Origin: Wyeomyia smithii
Lineage: Eukaryota; Arthropoda; Insecta; Diptera; Culicidae
Direction of reading: 5' to 3'
Assembly: GCF_029784165.1 (NCBI RefSeq)
Contig: NC_073695.1
Coordinates: forward strand, 94,243,777 to 94,307,776
DNA length: 64,000 nt
Both the position numbers and the translations under genes were made by a program. A model generated the notes under the pieces. That model saw only the letters and a program-made list of their open reading frames with translations. It was not told where the DNA came from and did no database searches. Shown here one piece after another: positions 47,901 to 60,400 of the stretch (position 1 is its first letter; each line of letters opens with the position of its first letter).

Positions 47901-50168
47901 CAACCTTGCCCCAAATTGCCGGTATCGCAAACGGGCGTCGATGCGGACACGATTTGCAGTGTTTATGAACTAGCAGCACCAGCGGCTGCAGCAGCAGGTA
48001 CTTTGTAGCGGGCTTGATTAACGATAGATTAGCTAAAAGGTGCCCACGAGGTACGGAAAAAATGCAGAACGTTATGCATTGCTCACAAAGTGAGCTTAAT
48101 CATAAATACTTTAATAAGTATTCTCCCAGAGAGGCAATAGTTGTGACATATGTTTATGTGGAATTCATGTTGGGAGAGACGCCGAATTTAAACCATGAAA
48201 GTTCTTTCCCCTTATACGGTGTATCACATCAACGAATGCCAACTGTTGTCAATTAAGTATCGGTACCGATTCAGGGGCTAATGCCGACGGGCCTGCGAGC
48301 GAGAATGCTCTATGCTAAGTTATGTGATCGGCCGAGTCGAGTGCACTGGTGCACACGGTGACGATGACGACGACGGCTTCGACCATTCATTCGCTAATAG
48401 ACCGTTTTAAATCAATCATTAGGAATTGTTGAGTAGAGCGATCATTTTTTTCGCGGGCGTCTTACTAAAAATTGTGCAACATAGTGGCAGTATTTGCTGC
48501 CGGGACCTGCAATTTGCGGGGCAGGGAAATGACATCGCTTCGACCTCCTTTTTGCATTTAAGATAGATCGTAAATAAAATTTACGGGCGATTGATTGGAT
48601 CTATTGGGTGGTTTTTAATCGTGAAGAGATATGATCTGAAATGAAATGAGAAAATATATGGATTACATGCTCCAGTTGATATCAATGGTTTGATGCTGCA
48701 GACGAGACAGGTGGACGCGGTTTGCACATCTTTGTAAAAGTTTTGCGACCTTGTTGTTAAGTTGTAATGAGTTTCAAATCGACAGGTTTGGTTGTAAATT
48801 TTTTAGCAGTTCAGCATACAGTATTCGTTTTTAAACTAAAACAGAAGTTTGTTTACTGTTCTACGTTTCTGTTGAGTGTATTTGGTCTTATTCATGTCGA
48901 AATACCAAAACTGTTTATAAGTTTGTTATTTTTCTTAGGCTACTAAACCTGAAAAAAGCTGTACAATGAAGTCATCATTTTTCTACCAGTCAATCATTTG
49001 CTCATGAACAAAAAAGCTAAACCTACTACTTATAGGAAAAATTGGCACATTTTGTTTATCGCTGTTTGCTTTTCTGGAATTCTGTTCGGTCAACAAATTG
49101 CAGCATTTCCGGCAGAAATTCAGAAACTCTCAACTCAGCAGTAACGCAAGAAACACTGTTGGAGCCACTGAATAAATAACTCTAAGGACTGCGAATTTAG
49201 CAATAAAAACCACCTTTATTTGGACGCTCGTCGGTGAGGTTGAAAGCCACAATTACAGTGTGTGTACTGCGAATCGAACTTTTATGTTAATTCCAATGGT
49301 TGAAACGCAGGCCACGCGGGAATGACCTACTGACGACGACGACGACATGCAAAGGGCCTGAAGCGCTTTTCGTCGGAATGTTTGAGCGGTGGCGTTTATT
49401 TTTTCGTGTGAATATATTTCAGAGTGGAGCTCCATTCTACCATTCCAGGATATTGCTCATTAAGGTCATATCGTCTAGTGATTGGAACCGGATTTTCGTT
49501 CTGATGGCGCTCTCGCACGACTTCAGCTGGCGTAGCGGTGAACCCAGAGGAACCGGGCGCGATATATAACACGAAGCGGGTGCTCGTATCTCTGCATAAA
49601 GACATTGTGGTTCACCCGTTCGGAACTGTTCGCGGTGTTCAAGGCATGAATTTCACGTAATGGGGTGTTGTATTTTAGCATATGTAATAATTCTACCGCT
49701 TTATTACAGCAACGACTGGTCGTAGGTTGAAAGTAGTCCAAGGCGTCGGTATAGGACGGAACGGTCTACCGATTGCGCGACGGAATGTAGTTCCGAGTAC
49801 CGTTGGTAATGGAATTACGTTGACGCAATAACAATTACTAGAGGTGGGGATTAATTTTATTGAAAGTTGTTTTCAAACGCGAGAATCAGTTTTGTTTATG
49901 TAGTGTAGTTTGTTTATTACTACCGTTTTATGTGGATCGCCATGATTTCGCAAATTAATCGAAAATGTTATTGAAAATTTGAAATTGATAGCCTATCCAA
50001 TGTGGTTAGATACGTGCTTATGAATTCGTGTCGTTTCTTTTGTAAAAGAGCTTAATGTCGAATAGTCTGAAGAAAGTATTTAACAAAAATATTCAGGAGT
50101 AGAATTCGGCAAGTTTACATTCTCAACATTTTGATCAGCAATACTGAATCAAATATTATTCAGTTTAA
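44996..50168. other. Long spacer; no supportable gene
   Basis: Contains the GAATCC cluster at 46730-46945. A GC-richer stretch at about 47870-48420 (CAG-rich and GACGAC-rich) and another at about 49250-49760 (GACGAC run, short minus-strand frames) have no recognisable domain. TGTTGGAGCC at about 49157 resembles the start of a Copia-type LTR, but I could not pair it with an end. The 79-codon frame at 45272-45511 is basic and unassigned. Confidence 0.4.
46730..46945. repeat. Cluster of GAATCC/GGATTC inverted motifs
   Basis: At least ten copies of GGATTC or GAATCC in both orientations within about 215 bases, so many alternative hairpins are possible. It looks like the subterminal region of a non-autonomous DNA transposon, with no clear ends. 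Confidence 0.55.
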
Positions 50169-51907
50169 TCTAAACATATAAAAATGCAGCTCTGTCTGTC
50201 TGTCTGTCTGATTCATATAGGCTTGGAAACTACGATCGGCGTGAAATTTTGTATATAAGGGTTTTAGGGGCCGGGAAAGGTGACTAAGATCGTTTGAGAC
50301 CCCTACCTCTTCTGAAAGGGAGGGGTTCCATACAAATGAAACATAAATTTCTGCACATCTCGAAAACTAACCAAGCAAATGGAACCAAATTTGGCATGTG
50401 AATGTTTTTGGGAGTAACAAATATGTCCATGTTGGTTCCCTTCCCTCTTCTGGAAGGGGGGGTCTCATACAATTGAAACACAAATTTCTGCACATCTCGA
50501 GAACTAACCAAGTAAATAAAACCAAATTTGGTAGGTGGATGTTTTTAGGGGTAACAAATATATCCATAATGGTTTGACACCCCTCTCTCTTCTATAAGGT
50601 AGGGGTCCCATACAATTGAAACTCAAATTTCGCACAGCTCGAGATCCAATCAAGCAAATATAACCAAATTTGGCAAGTGAATGTTTGTAGGTGTAACAAA
50701 CATGTCCATAATATTTCGACACCCTCCCTTGATCTGGCATGTCTCCAAATACCATTTCGAAATCCAAGATGGCGACTTCCCGTTTCTGAAAAACAGCGGC
50801 AAATGACCAAATACCACCCAACATGGGTATTTCCGGGATTGTTATGATGCACTGAAACCACAAATCGACCTCAGACATTTCGAATTGTAAGATGGCGACT
50901 TCCGGTGTCTGGAAAACAGCCGAAAATGACCAAATACAACACAATATGAGTGTTTCTTTAACCAGATTGACCATCAGAGGCCAGAATTTTTTTCCAAATG
51001 CCATGGATTTCAACAAGATGGCGACTTCCGGTTTCTGAATAACAGCGGCAAATTACCAAATACCACCCAATATGGGTATTTCCGGAATTGCTATGATGCC
51101 CTGAAGCCATAAATCGACCTCAGACAACATTTTGAATTGTAAGATGGCGACTTCCGGTGTCCGGAAAACAGCCTAAAGTGACCAAATACCACCCAATATG
51201 AGTATCTCCGGAACCAGAATAATGTAAGGATCTTAAAATTGACCTCAGACACCAAAACAACCAAAAATGGCCGATTTCCATACAATATGAGTATCTTCGG
51301 AACCAGAATGATACACAGGAGCTAGAATCGACCACAGACACCATTTTGAATGCGAAGATGGTGACATCCGTTTCTTATACAGAATGACGCTCAGGGACCA
51401 GAAATTGTCTACAAATGCCATTTTAAAATCCAAGATGGCGACTTACGGTTCCTGAAAAATAGCCCAAAGTGACCAAATACCACCCAATATGAGTATCTCT
51501 GGATCCAGAATGATGCAAGGAGCTAAAAATTGACCTCAGACACCAGTTTGAATTGTAGGATGTCATCTTCTGGGAAACAGCCGAAAATAACCGAATACTA
51601 CTACATATGGATATGTCCGTAATCGAAATGATGTAAAGAAGGCAAGCATTGACCCTGGACACCATTTTGAATTAGAAGATGACCACTTTCAGTTTCTAGA
51701 AAACATCGAAAATAACTGAATACACCTAATATATATCCAGAATAGAGGTCATGTACAAAAGCCAAAAGTCGAGGATGTTGTCATTTCGATAAAACCAATC
51801 CTTTCAAATGATAAAAACCAATCGCAAGGAATCAATGAGTTTGAAATGTTTAAAATTATTAAATTAAACACTAAAATAGGCGGGACGAAGTTTGCCGGGT
51901 CAGCTAG
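50169..51907 (+). mobile_element. Non-autonomous Helitron-like element (1.74 kb)
   Basis: It starts with TC after an A (TCTAAACATATAAAAATGCAG at 50169) and ends with CTAG before a T (CGGGTCAGCTAG ending at 51907). This is the A^TC...CTRR^T arrangement of Helitrons, with no terminal inverted repeats. The left part has a (TCTG)n tract and two to three repeats of a block built around CCAAATTTGG. The right part is a ~125-bp tandem array. No Rep/helicase coding is present. I recognise this sort of 5' and 3' sequence from mosquito Helitron families, but the exact family cannot be confirmed here. Confidence 0.7.
50745..51720. repeat. Tandem array of ~125-bp units inside the Helitron
   Basis: The landmark GATGGCGACTTC occurs at 50768, 50891, 51017 and 51143 (spacings 123, 126, 126). 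Shortened or diverged units follow at about 51355, 51433, 51558 and 51678. Each unit also holds CCAAATACCACCCAATATG and a TTTCCGGAA-like block. Conservation is best on the left and decays to the right. Confidence 0.88.
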
Positions 51908-52069
51908 TTTATTATATTCTTCAAAATTAGATTGAATGCTGTCGGACCGCCAGAAGTGGGTTACTACATGTCAAGTAATTGTCACTAGTCAATAAGATGA
52001 TACTAATTAACAGCAGGACACAAAATTTTGTACTGTATTACTATTTTTTTATTTTTTCTTTGCGTTCAG

Positions 52070-52165
52070 TATCTGAAACTTCGAGAAGAAATTGAACACT
52101 GGCTGAATATAACCACATCTGTTCAACTGAAGAACCAAAAACGAGACAAAATCTCTTTATTTAAG
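52070..52165 (+). CDS. Internal coding exon of an unidentified host gene
   Basis: A pyrimidine-rich tract and CAG end at 52069, 96 bases of open frame follow (32 codons), then AAG|GTATGG. The peptide (YLKLREEIEHWLNITTSV then QLKNQKRDKISLFK) has the charged, helix-like composition of real protein and is unlike the retroelement frames nearby. If read in this frame the exon is phase 0 at both ends. The frame stays open a little beyond both sites, which is expected by chance. I do not recognise the protein. The neighbouring exons are not visible and would be separated by transposon-filled introns. Confidence 0.5.
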
Positions 52166-52844
52166 GTATGGACATCTAGCGGTGGAGAAAATGCATTTTA
52201 CACTCGAAATTTCATTACGCTTATATTCCATTCATTCAACAAAAGGACTGTATGAGCTTTCGCCGCTTTTTCATCGAGAGAATCCTTTGTTCTCCCCGGT
52301 ACTGGTATAGCGAGAGTGCCTTTTCATGATAAACGTACAGTACCACCCGCATACGTGCAACGGTTTCTATGTAGATATATTTTTAATGAATTTTCTTGTT
52401 GCCCAAGTTGAAAACTGAATATCTTGACTAACGACAATCATTTTTTTACATTGTACCTAATGTCGTAAGCAGTGCTGGTACAGCGCGTCTGATATGCATT
52501 TCTAGCAATGTTAGGTATATAAAATGTTTGAATGGTTGAAAGATTTTCAGTTTATTGACGTTGATTGTGAATTGTTTCTGAATTTCCACTTTGAAGATTT
52601 CTTGAATGCGATCCTGTCTTAACTTGATTTTGATAGATTCAACTATTCAAGATCACCTTTTTTCCTGGTCATTAAAGCAAAAAAAATAGTTTTTTGGTGC
52701 ATGTTCAAACTATTGGAGCGAACTGTTCGAACGATGCACTGTAAACTTAATGTAGGATGGAACAGCAAAAAATGAATGCGAAAACTTGAGCACCGATTTG
52801 CTGCAGAGTTTTGTTCGAAGTTGCATATTTGTTCTGTGGATATA

Positions 52845-53345
52845 ACCCAATCTGAGTATTTCCGGAATCGGTTTGATACTGAGTGACTCCAGAGATCACA
52901 GATGCCATTTTGAATTCCAAGTTAACAACTCCCGGTTTCTGTGAAACAACCTAAAATGGCCGAATACCGCTCAATATGGCATTTCCGGAATCGAGATAAT
53001 GCCCAGAGACCAAAATCTACTTCTGACGACATTTAAAACTTCAAGATAGTGACTTCCGGTTTCTGGATATAAATCGGAATCGGAATGGTGCTCAGAGATT
53101 TGAAAACATTCCCAGACATCATTTTGAATTCCTAGACGGCGACTTCTATCACTCAATATGGGTATTTCCGGATTCGGCATGTCGCCAAGAGAACTGGATA
53201 TTACTACTAACGTCATTTTGAAATCGAATGCGGCATATCCTGGTTTCATGAAATTAGTCAAATATGACCAAATACCATCTAATATGAGTATTTCCACAAT
53301 AGGAATAATATTTAGAGGCAATAAATCGACTCCGTTTTCATTTTT
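52845..53345. repeat. Second, diverged array of the Helitron ~125-bp unit
   Basis: Units with GTATTTCCGGAATCG, CCATTTTGAATTCCAAG and ACTTCCGGTTTCTG at about 125-base spacing, clearly the same family as 50745-51720 but more diverged. It lies about 940 bases beyond the Helitron 3' end and abuts the 5' edge of the retrotransposon at 53371. Confidence 0.8.
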
Positions 53346-53370
53346 TCAAGGCCATCACATCTCTCTATAG

Positions 53371-54054
53371 GTGAAGCCATTTTGGGTATGTCACCAAAAT
53401 ATCCAAAATTGTGTTGATCTAGATGTTTTCGAAAGTACTCCGGAAATGATAATTGCTGCTGCAAAAAAATTAAAAACGTCTTATTCCGCTGGACCAGATG
53501 GGATTCCCGCTGTAATTTTTGCCGTTGTGCCGTTTTGCTTGCTGAGCCCCTATGCTGCATCTTTAATAAGTTCTTCACGTCAGGAAAATTCCCGGAGGTG
53601 TGGAAAAATTCTATCATGTCTCCAGTTTTCAAAAGTGGTGATCACAGCAACGTCAAAAATTACCGTTGCATCACTAGTTTATCGGCTGGCTCAAAACTGT
53701 TTGAATTAGTCGTAAGTGCAGCTATTCTACGTAGCACTAGACATTACATTTCCTCTGACCAGCATTGTTTTATGACTGGCTGCTCGGTGACTACGAATCT
53801 TCTGGACTTCACATCTAGTTGTATTAATGAATTTGAATGTAAAGCACAGGTGGACGTTATATATACGGATCTGAAGGCTGCTTTCGACCGTATTAATCAT
53901 CGAATACTGTTGGACAAAATTTTGCGAATGGGTGCTCCGCGACAGTTCGTAAAATGGCTTGGCTCACATTTGTGCGATAGAGTTATGCGAGTAAAACTGG
54001 GATTACAATTATCACCTCCTTTCACCAATAAATCGAGTGTACCTCAAGGCAGCA
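53371..54054 (+). pseudogene. Jockey-superfamily non-LTR element D, part 1 (RT fingers and palm start)
   Basis: 5'-truncated at about 53400. It reads EMIIAAAKKLKTSYSAGPDGIP, a frameshift near 53530, then MLAEPLCCIFNKFFTSGKF through SDQHCFMTGCSVTTNLLDF and VIYTDLKAAFDRINHR (motif A), to SSVPQGS where the frame is cut by the Transib insertion. The last five bases (54050-54054, CAGCA) are the duplicated target. The element continues at 56584 and again at 63359. Confidence 0.88.
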
Positions 54055-56578
54055 CACTATGGTCGGAATCGTGAAAACTCACGACAAAAATCTGTAAGTC
54101 GGAAACCATAGATACTAGAGATTTCTTGTCTTCTAGAAAGTTGCTCTACTCAGAGGAATCGATCTTTTGGTATGACTGGTTACTAGGGTAGTCCTATTGT
54201 ACTCAAAATAAAAATTGTAACTTTTTTATCTTACTACTTAGAGCAATATTGTCTTTCACAAAATTGTAGCTAATTTAATTTCATGGAAATTTGTTAAAAA
54301 AACTATTGCTCTACCTCGTTTCTTCACTGTTTTAGGTCATTTTTTCCAAATTCATTCGGGGTGGGTCTAAAAAAGTCACTATGATTGCTCCAGTTTTTTC
54401 AACTTTATTCTGATATAGAGTGGTGTTCGAGTGACTGTTAGGACGTGGAAAACTGCATATTTTGACACTAATAAATAATTTCTAACTTTTCAGAGAAAAA
54501 AGTTACAGGTATTTTTCCGTTTTAAAATGACACTTTTTGGAGGCACCGTACTCCTTTGTTTGCACATATAAACAACAACAACACATTTAGGATGAAAGTT
54601 CATAGTTTCACCTTCAAAATGCATTTTGTAGAATTAGTCAACTTTTGTTCCCTTTAGGGTTAAAATGCATTTAAAAACTTCGAGTTTTCACACAAAAATT
54701 TGCTAATCTGGCATTCAAAACCATCTAGTTATTACAATTCGATTTTTATTTGGAAAATTTCTTCGAGTGACTTTCGGGGCATGAAAAGCGCTTATTTTTA
54801 TGTCAATAAATAGTTTCCAATGCTCGTAGAAAATAAATTATCGTTGTTTTTAAATTGAAAAATGACATTTTTATAGGGTTCTCTACATATTCAAATATTT
54901 ACAAACCTGAATTGTTTTTATATTAATCCAAGTACTCTTTCCACTCAATCGTAGACCTTTGAATATCTGTTTTTTTTTCTGGCAGATCTAAAGAATCCAT
55001 AGCACATCCGTAAAATTCGCAGCTCTAGAATTTTTTCGGGCGTAAAATTGGCGATCGTTCCGATAATATTTGTTCCCAGCTTCAGGGCCTTATTCAATAA
55101 ATTCCGTTGAAAGGGGTAGACATGCCATGATCCTGGTAGAAGGTGCTTAAATTTTATGAAGTGTCGCAGGCATGGGATACCAAATACTTTATTTTTGAAG
55201 GACGAAACTATTATCTACAACCGAAGATACTATACCGATCAATCAAACCGTTTAAATGCTAGAAACAGTTTTGATCATTTGTAGACACTCGAATGCACAA
55301 AATGTTATCTTTAGCTTACAGGAACACCAGTGCAATGTTTCAAAAATGATAATTAAAAAAAAATAAAGCTGAAAATTTTTCTGTGAAATTGCTCACCTGA
55401 ACTAGGCTGTTTGTTATTACTATTATAGCAGCTAGGTTTTTTATCAATTTTTCGTTTAGACCGAGTGCCAATGCAATGATGATCCACCTCTCCCCTGTTT
55501 AGGTACATCGACACGAGCGTTGAACTTTTCCAATAAAATACCTTGCACTTCTTTCTTTTTTTATTTTAGATACAATTTGTCTTCGGCTGTTTTTACTAAT
55601 GGCAACGATTTCGTCCAACGTGTATGTAAACAAGTACTAAAAACACTACTGGAGAGTGCTATGCAATGCTATCAACATAAAAAACATGAATTTTACATGT
55701 TGTTACAAAATAACGCCATATTTGAGTATATTTTATGCATTTATTTTGCTTTTACAACAATATAATACATAAACAACAATTCAAAACAACTATAATTTCT
55801 TAACAAGCGTTAGAAACTATTTATTGACATAAAAATAAGCGCTTTTTCATGCCCCGAAAGTCTCTCGAAGAAATTTTCCAAAAAAAAAATCGAATTGGAA
55901 TAACTAGATGGTTTTGAATGCTAGATAAGCAAATTTTTGTTTGAAAACACGAAGTTTTTAAATGCATTTTAACCCCAAAGGGAACAAAAGTTGACTAATT
56001 CTACAAAATGCATTTTGAAGGTAAAACTATGAACTTTCATCCTAAATGTGTTATTGTTGCATATATGTGCAAACAAAGGAGTACGGTGCCTCCAAAAAGT
56101 GTCATTTTAAAACGGAAAAATACCTGTAACTTTTTTCTCTGAAAAGTTAGCAATTATCTATTAGTGTTAAAATATGCAGTTTTTTACGTCCTAACAGTCA
56201 CTCGAACACCACTTTCAAATCCGAATAAAGCTGAAAAAACTAGAGCAATAATAGTGATTTTTTTAGACCCACCCCGAATGAATTTGGAAAAATTGACCTA
56301 AAACAGTGAAGAAACGAGGTAGAGCAATAATTTTTTTAACAAAGTTTCATGAAATTAAATTAGCTACAATTTTGTGGAAGACAATATTGCTCTAAGTAGT
56401 AAGATAAAAAAGTTACAATTTTTATTTTGAGTACAATAGGACCACCCTAGTAACCAGTCATACCAAAAGATCGATTCCTCTTAGTAGAGCAACTTTCTAG
56501 AAGACAAGAAATCTCTAGCATCTATGGTTTCCGACTTACAGAGGTTTGTCGTGAAATTTCACGATTCCGACCATAGTG
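54055..56578. mobile_element. Transib-like DNA transposon with ~800-bp terminal inverted repeats
   Basis: It starts CACTATGGTCGGAATCGTGA and ends with the complement of CACTATGGTCGGAATCGTGA apart from small changes. It is flanked by a 5-bp duplication CAGCA (54050-54054 and 56579-56583). Removing one copy restores PQGSSLGPL in the host element, so the boundaries are firm. CACWATGG ends with 5-bp duplications are the Transib signature; this superfamily is related to RAG1. The arms run about 54055-54870 and 55775-56578 and are nearly identical, far longer than usual Transib ends. The centre (about 900 bp) carries only a transposase-like remnant, so the copy is non-autonomous. Confidence 0.85.
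54960..55165 (-). pseudogene. Possible Transib transposase C-terminal remnant
   Basis: A minus-strand frame in the centre of the element reads LLPGSWHVYPFQRNLLNKAL, then LGTNIIGTIANFTPEKILEL and FRSARKKNRYSK. It resembles, loosely, the block before the C-terminus of Transib-type transposases (a P.S.HKVLIHG..I region followed by FREHHTRK in relatives, from memory). It has no start and no catalytic residues that I can point to. The identity is an inference supported mainly by its position. Confidence 0.35.
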
Positions 56579-56583
56579 CAGCA

Positions 56584-57106
56584 GTTTGGGACCACTGTTG
56601 TTTATTTTATTTTTCAATGACGCTACTGCTGCACTTGGAGTTGGCTGTAGGCTGTTTTATGCTGACAATCTTTAAATATTGTTGACGATTCGTTCCATTG
56701 AGGATTGTTGACGTCTACAGGATATGTTGAATTCGTTCGCGTATTGCTGTAAATTGAATTGTTTGACAATCAGCATTGCTAAATGCGAAGTAATGACTTG
56801 TCATCGCATAAAATCGCCTATATTATTCAGCTACCAAATAGATGGTCAAACACTGAGTAGAGTTGAATACGTAAAGGATCTTGGTATGACTCTCGATCCC
56901 AAACTGACTTTTGATCGTCATCGCGCGATAGCTATTTCAAAAGCTACCCGTCAGCTAGGTTTCATTTCTAAAATCAGATTCTTTCGTTGTTGAATTTTCG
57001 TGCACCACATAGAGCCTTACGACCTTCATCACTTTTGACGAACCGTTATCATCGCACGAACTTCGGTCGCAATAAACCCATTGCCTCATGCATTAGTAAG
57101 TTTAAT
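56584..57106 (+). pseudogene. Jockey-superfamily non-LTR element D, part 2 (palm end, thumb)
   Basis: Resumes exactly after the duplicated CAGCA with LGPLLFILFFNDATAALGVGC and the catalytic box YADN (N codon 56667-56669) followed by a stop. It then reads FAYCCKLNCLTISIAKCEVM and VEYVKDLGMTLDPKLTFDRH. A deletion at about 56990 joins KIRFFRC to LLNFRAPHRALRP, removing much of the thumb. The frame reaches ISKFN at 57106, where the I-clade element is inserted. Confidence 0.88.
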
Positions 57107-57463
57107 TTTTTTTTTTTAGTTTTTAAATAGTTTATTTGACACGGCACGATACAATTTATGTTTAACTGAGCCAAGTACATTTTTTTAAATTCTAAATTAG
57201 CAGGGAAAAGACGGCCGACTACGAGCTAGTGGGGATTTAAGGTGAGAGGAGGGGAGTTACAATTTTGATTTTAACTATATTGAGTTATACGATTTATTTA
57301 TTTGTACATGGCTAAGCAGTGATGTTCTATTTGAGCAGTTTGGACTGAGGTGTCTGCGTGAACATAAAGATGCCGAGTCTTCGTTTGAGTGTCTCCAGCT
57401 TAGTGTATCATCTTCTTTCAGCGTGTAGCGGGAATGGTAATCTAACAAATAGATAGAAGAGTT

Positions 57464-60400
57464 TCATATTTTAATACCAGCGTGTTTTATGAACACGTAT
57501 AGCTGTGTCATGTACTGGAGATCACCGCTTCCCAGAATGTCTCTAACGGGTACGTTCGGTTGTTTTCCTCGGGCCCGAAGGGAATCTATAAGCTCAGACC
57601 TAACACCACAGTATTCGGTACACGACCAAACAACATGCTCGATGTCATGGTAGCCATCGCCACAAACGCAGTGATTACTGTCTACAAGCCCTATACGAAA
57701 GAGATGCGCGTTTAACGTATAGTGATTGGACATAAGTCTGGACATCACGCGAATGAAGTCCCGACCTACATCCAACCCCTTGAACCATGCTTTCGTCGAT
57801 ACCTTAGGAAAAATGGAATGTAGCCACCGTCCCAGTTCATCTGAGTTCCATGATGATTGCCAACTGTTGAGTGTTCTCTGAGGCAAAATGTTATAAAGTT
57901 CATCATAAGCAATTGGTCTTTCATAAATATCGCCGTCAATAGCACCCACCTTAGCTAAAGAGTCAGCCTTTTCGTTACCCGGAATCGAACAATGAGAAGG
58001 GACCCACGCTAAGGTAACCCGGTAATTTTTATCTGTTAAAGCACTTAAAAACCGCCGTATTTTCCCCAGGAAATACGGGGTGTGCTTCACAGGCTTCATT
58101 GATCGCAGAGCCTCAATGGCACTGAGACTATCTGTGAAGATGAAGTAGTGGTCTATGGGTAGGGTTTCGATGTTTCCAAGAGAGTACTGAATAGCAGCAA
58201 GTTCTGCGACGTACACGGAAGCAGGAGCATCGAGTTTGTAGGAGGCGGTAAAATTTTCGTGGAAAACACCGAAGCCAGTGGACTCATCTAGATTAGATCC
58301 GTCAGTGTAAAACCTTTTATCATAACTAACATGTTTAAACTTATTGGAAAAAATCTTAGGGATCTCTTGGGGTCGCAATTGATCCGGGATACCAGAAATG
58401 TCTTGTTTCATGGTGGTGTCGAAGAATATAGCATTATTAGAAGTAGCTAAAAGTGCGACATTGGAGGAATCGTATGAAGAAGGATTAATATCTTGAGCCA
58501 TATAGTCAAAATATAAAGTCATAAATCTGGATTGAGATTGAAGGTCGACCAACCTCTCAAAATTTTCAATTACTAATGGGTTCATAACTGTGCATCGAAT
58601 TAGCAACCGGTAAGAGAGATTCCAAAAACGATGTTTCAACGGAAGAATACCCGCTAACACTTCAAGACTCATCGTATGGGTCGACTGCATGCAACCCAAG
58701 GCAATACGCAAACAACGATATTGTATTCTCTCTAATTTTATAATGTGCGTGTTCGCGGCGGAGCGAAAGCAGAAACAGCCGTACTCAAGAACTGACAATA
58801 TCGTTGTTTGGTATAACCTTAGAAGGTCTCCTGGGTGAGCACCCCACCAAGTTCCGGTAATCGTACGAAGAAAATTAATCCTCTGTTGGCTTTTTTGTGT
58901 CAGATACCTAATATGACAAGCCCAGGTGCATGTAGAGTCGAACCAGACCCCGAGATATTTAGCGACTAAAACCTGAGAGATCGTTTTACCCGTTAGTAGG
59001 AGCTGCAGCTGAGCTGGGTTATGCTTCCTAGGAAAAACGACCAGCTCAGTTTTCTCCGGAGAGAATTCAATACCCAGCTTAAGAGCCCATTCAGACAAAT
59101 TGTCTAAGGTATCTTGCAATGGTCCTTGCAGATCGCTAGCCTTGCTACCAGTAATGGATACAACGCTATCGTCTGCAAGTTGCCTTAGCGTGCATGAATT
59201 TGCAAGACATTCATCGATGTCATTGACGTAAAAATTATAAAAGAGAGGACTTAAACATGAGCCCTGGGGGAGGCCCATGTAACTAATTCGGGAAGTTGTC
59301 GAATCGCCATGTGAGAAATACATATGCTTTTCTGACAACAAATTGAGCAAAAAGTTATTCAAATTTGGTGAAAGTCCCTGCGAATGAAGTTTCGCGCTTA
59401 AAACTTCTACAGAGACAGAGTCAAAAGCCCCCTTAATATCCATGAACGCAGAAGTCATTTGCTCTTTTCGAGCAAAGGCTAGTTGAATTTCAGTAGAAAG
59501 CAACGCTGGGCAATCGTTCGTCCCTTTGCCCCGGCGAAAGCCAAATTGAGTATCTGAAAGTAACCCGTTTGTTTCGACCCATTTGTCTAACCGTAAGAGG
59601 ATCGTTTTCTCCATTAATTTCCGGAGGCAAGAGAGCATCGCAATCGGCCTATATGAATTGTGATCAGAGGCAGGTTTCTCGGGTTTCCGAATAGCAATGA
59701 ATTTTACCTCCCTCCAGTCATGTGGAACAATATTTAGCTCAAGAAACTTGTTGAACAAATTCAACAAGCGTCTTTTTGCAGAGTCGGGTAGATTCTTCAA
59801 CAGGTTGAATTTTATTCTATCTAACCCTGGAGCCTTATTGTTGCACGACAGGAGAGCTATTGAAAATTCCAACATCGAAAATGGAGGCTCTTCCGTAGTT
59901 ACTAATAACGCGTCGCGAAAGGTTTTCTGTTCCGGTACAGAGTCTGGACAGACCTTTTTGGCAAAATCGAGTATCCAGCGATCTGAATACTCCTTGCTTT
60001 CATTCGAAACGTCACGGCTCCGCATGCGCCTGGCGGTATCCCAAAGAGTGCTCATCGCTGTTTCCCTGGACAACGCGTTTACGAACCGCCGCCAGTACCT
60101 GCGTTTTTTCGCCTTTACTAAGCTCTTCATCTGCCTGCCCAGTGCCTCGTACTTTCGAAGCAGGTTGACAGTGCCGTACTCCCGGTAGTCCTTATACGCC
60201 GCGGACCTTCGCGCGTACAGCTCAGAGCACTCTTTGTCCCACCATTTGTTGGGAGGGCGCTGTCTAATCGTTACCCCGGGTATCGGTTTCGTCTGAGCTT
60301 GAGTCGCGGCGTCGATTATCAAGCCAGCTAAGAACGCGTATTCTTCCTCCGGAGGAAGTTCCTCGTGAGTCTCGATAGATTGCGCTATAATGGACTCATA

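Noticed and set aside
49157..49810. Possible solo Copia-type LTR starting TGTTGGAGCC
   Set aside because: No matching CA-ended terminus with a 5-bp duplication could be found, and there is no primer-binding site or internal domain.
59697..60188. 163-codon plus-strand frame inside the I-clade element
   Set aside because: Antisense to the intact ORF2, with no domain of its own.
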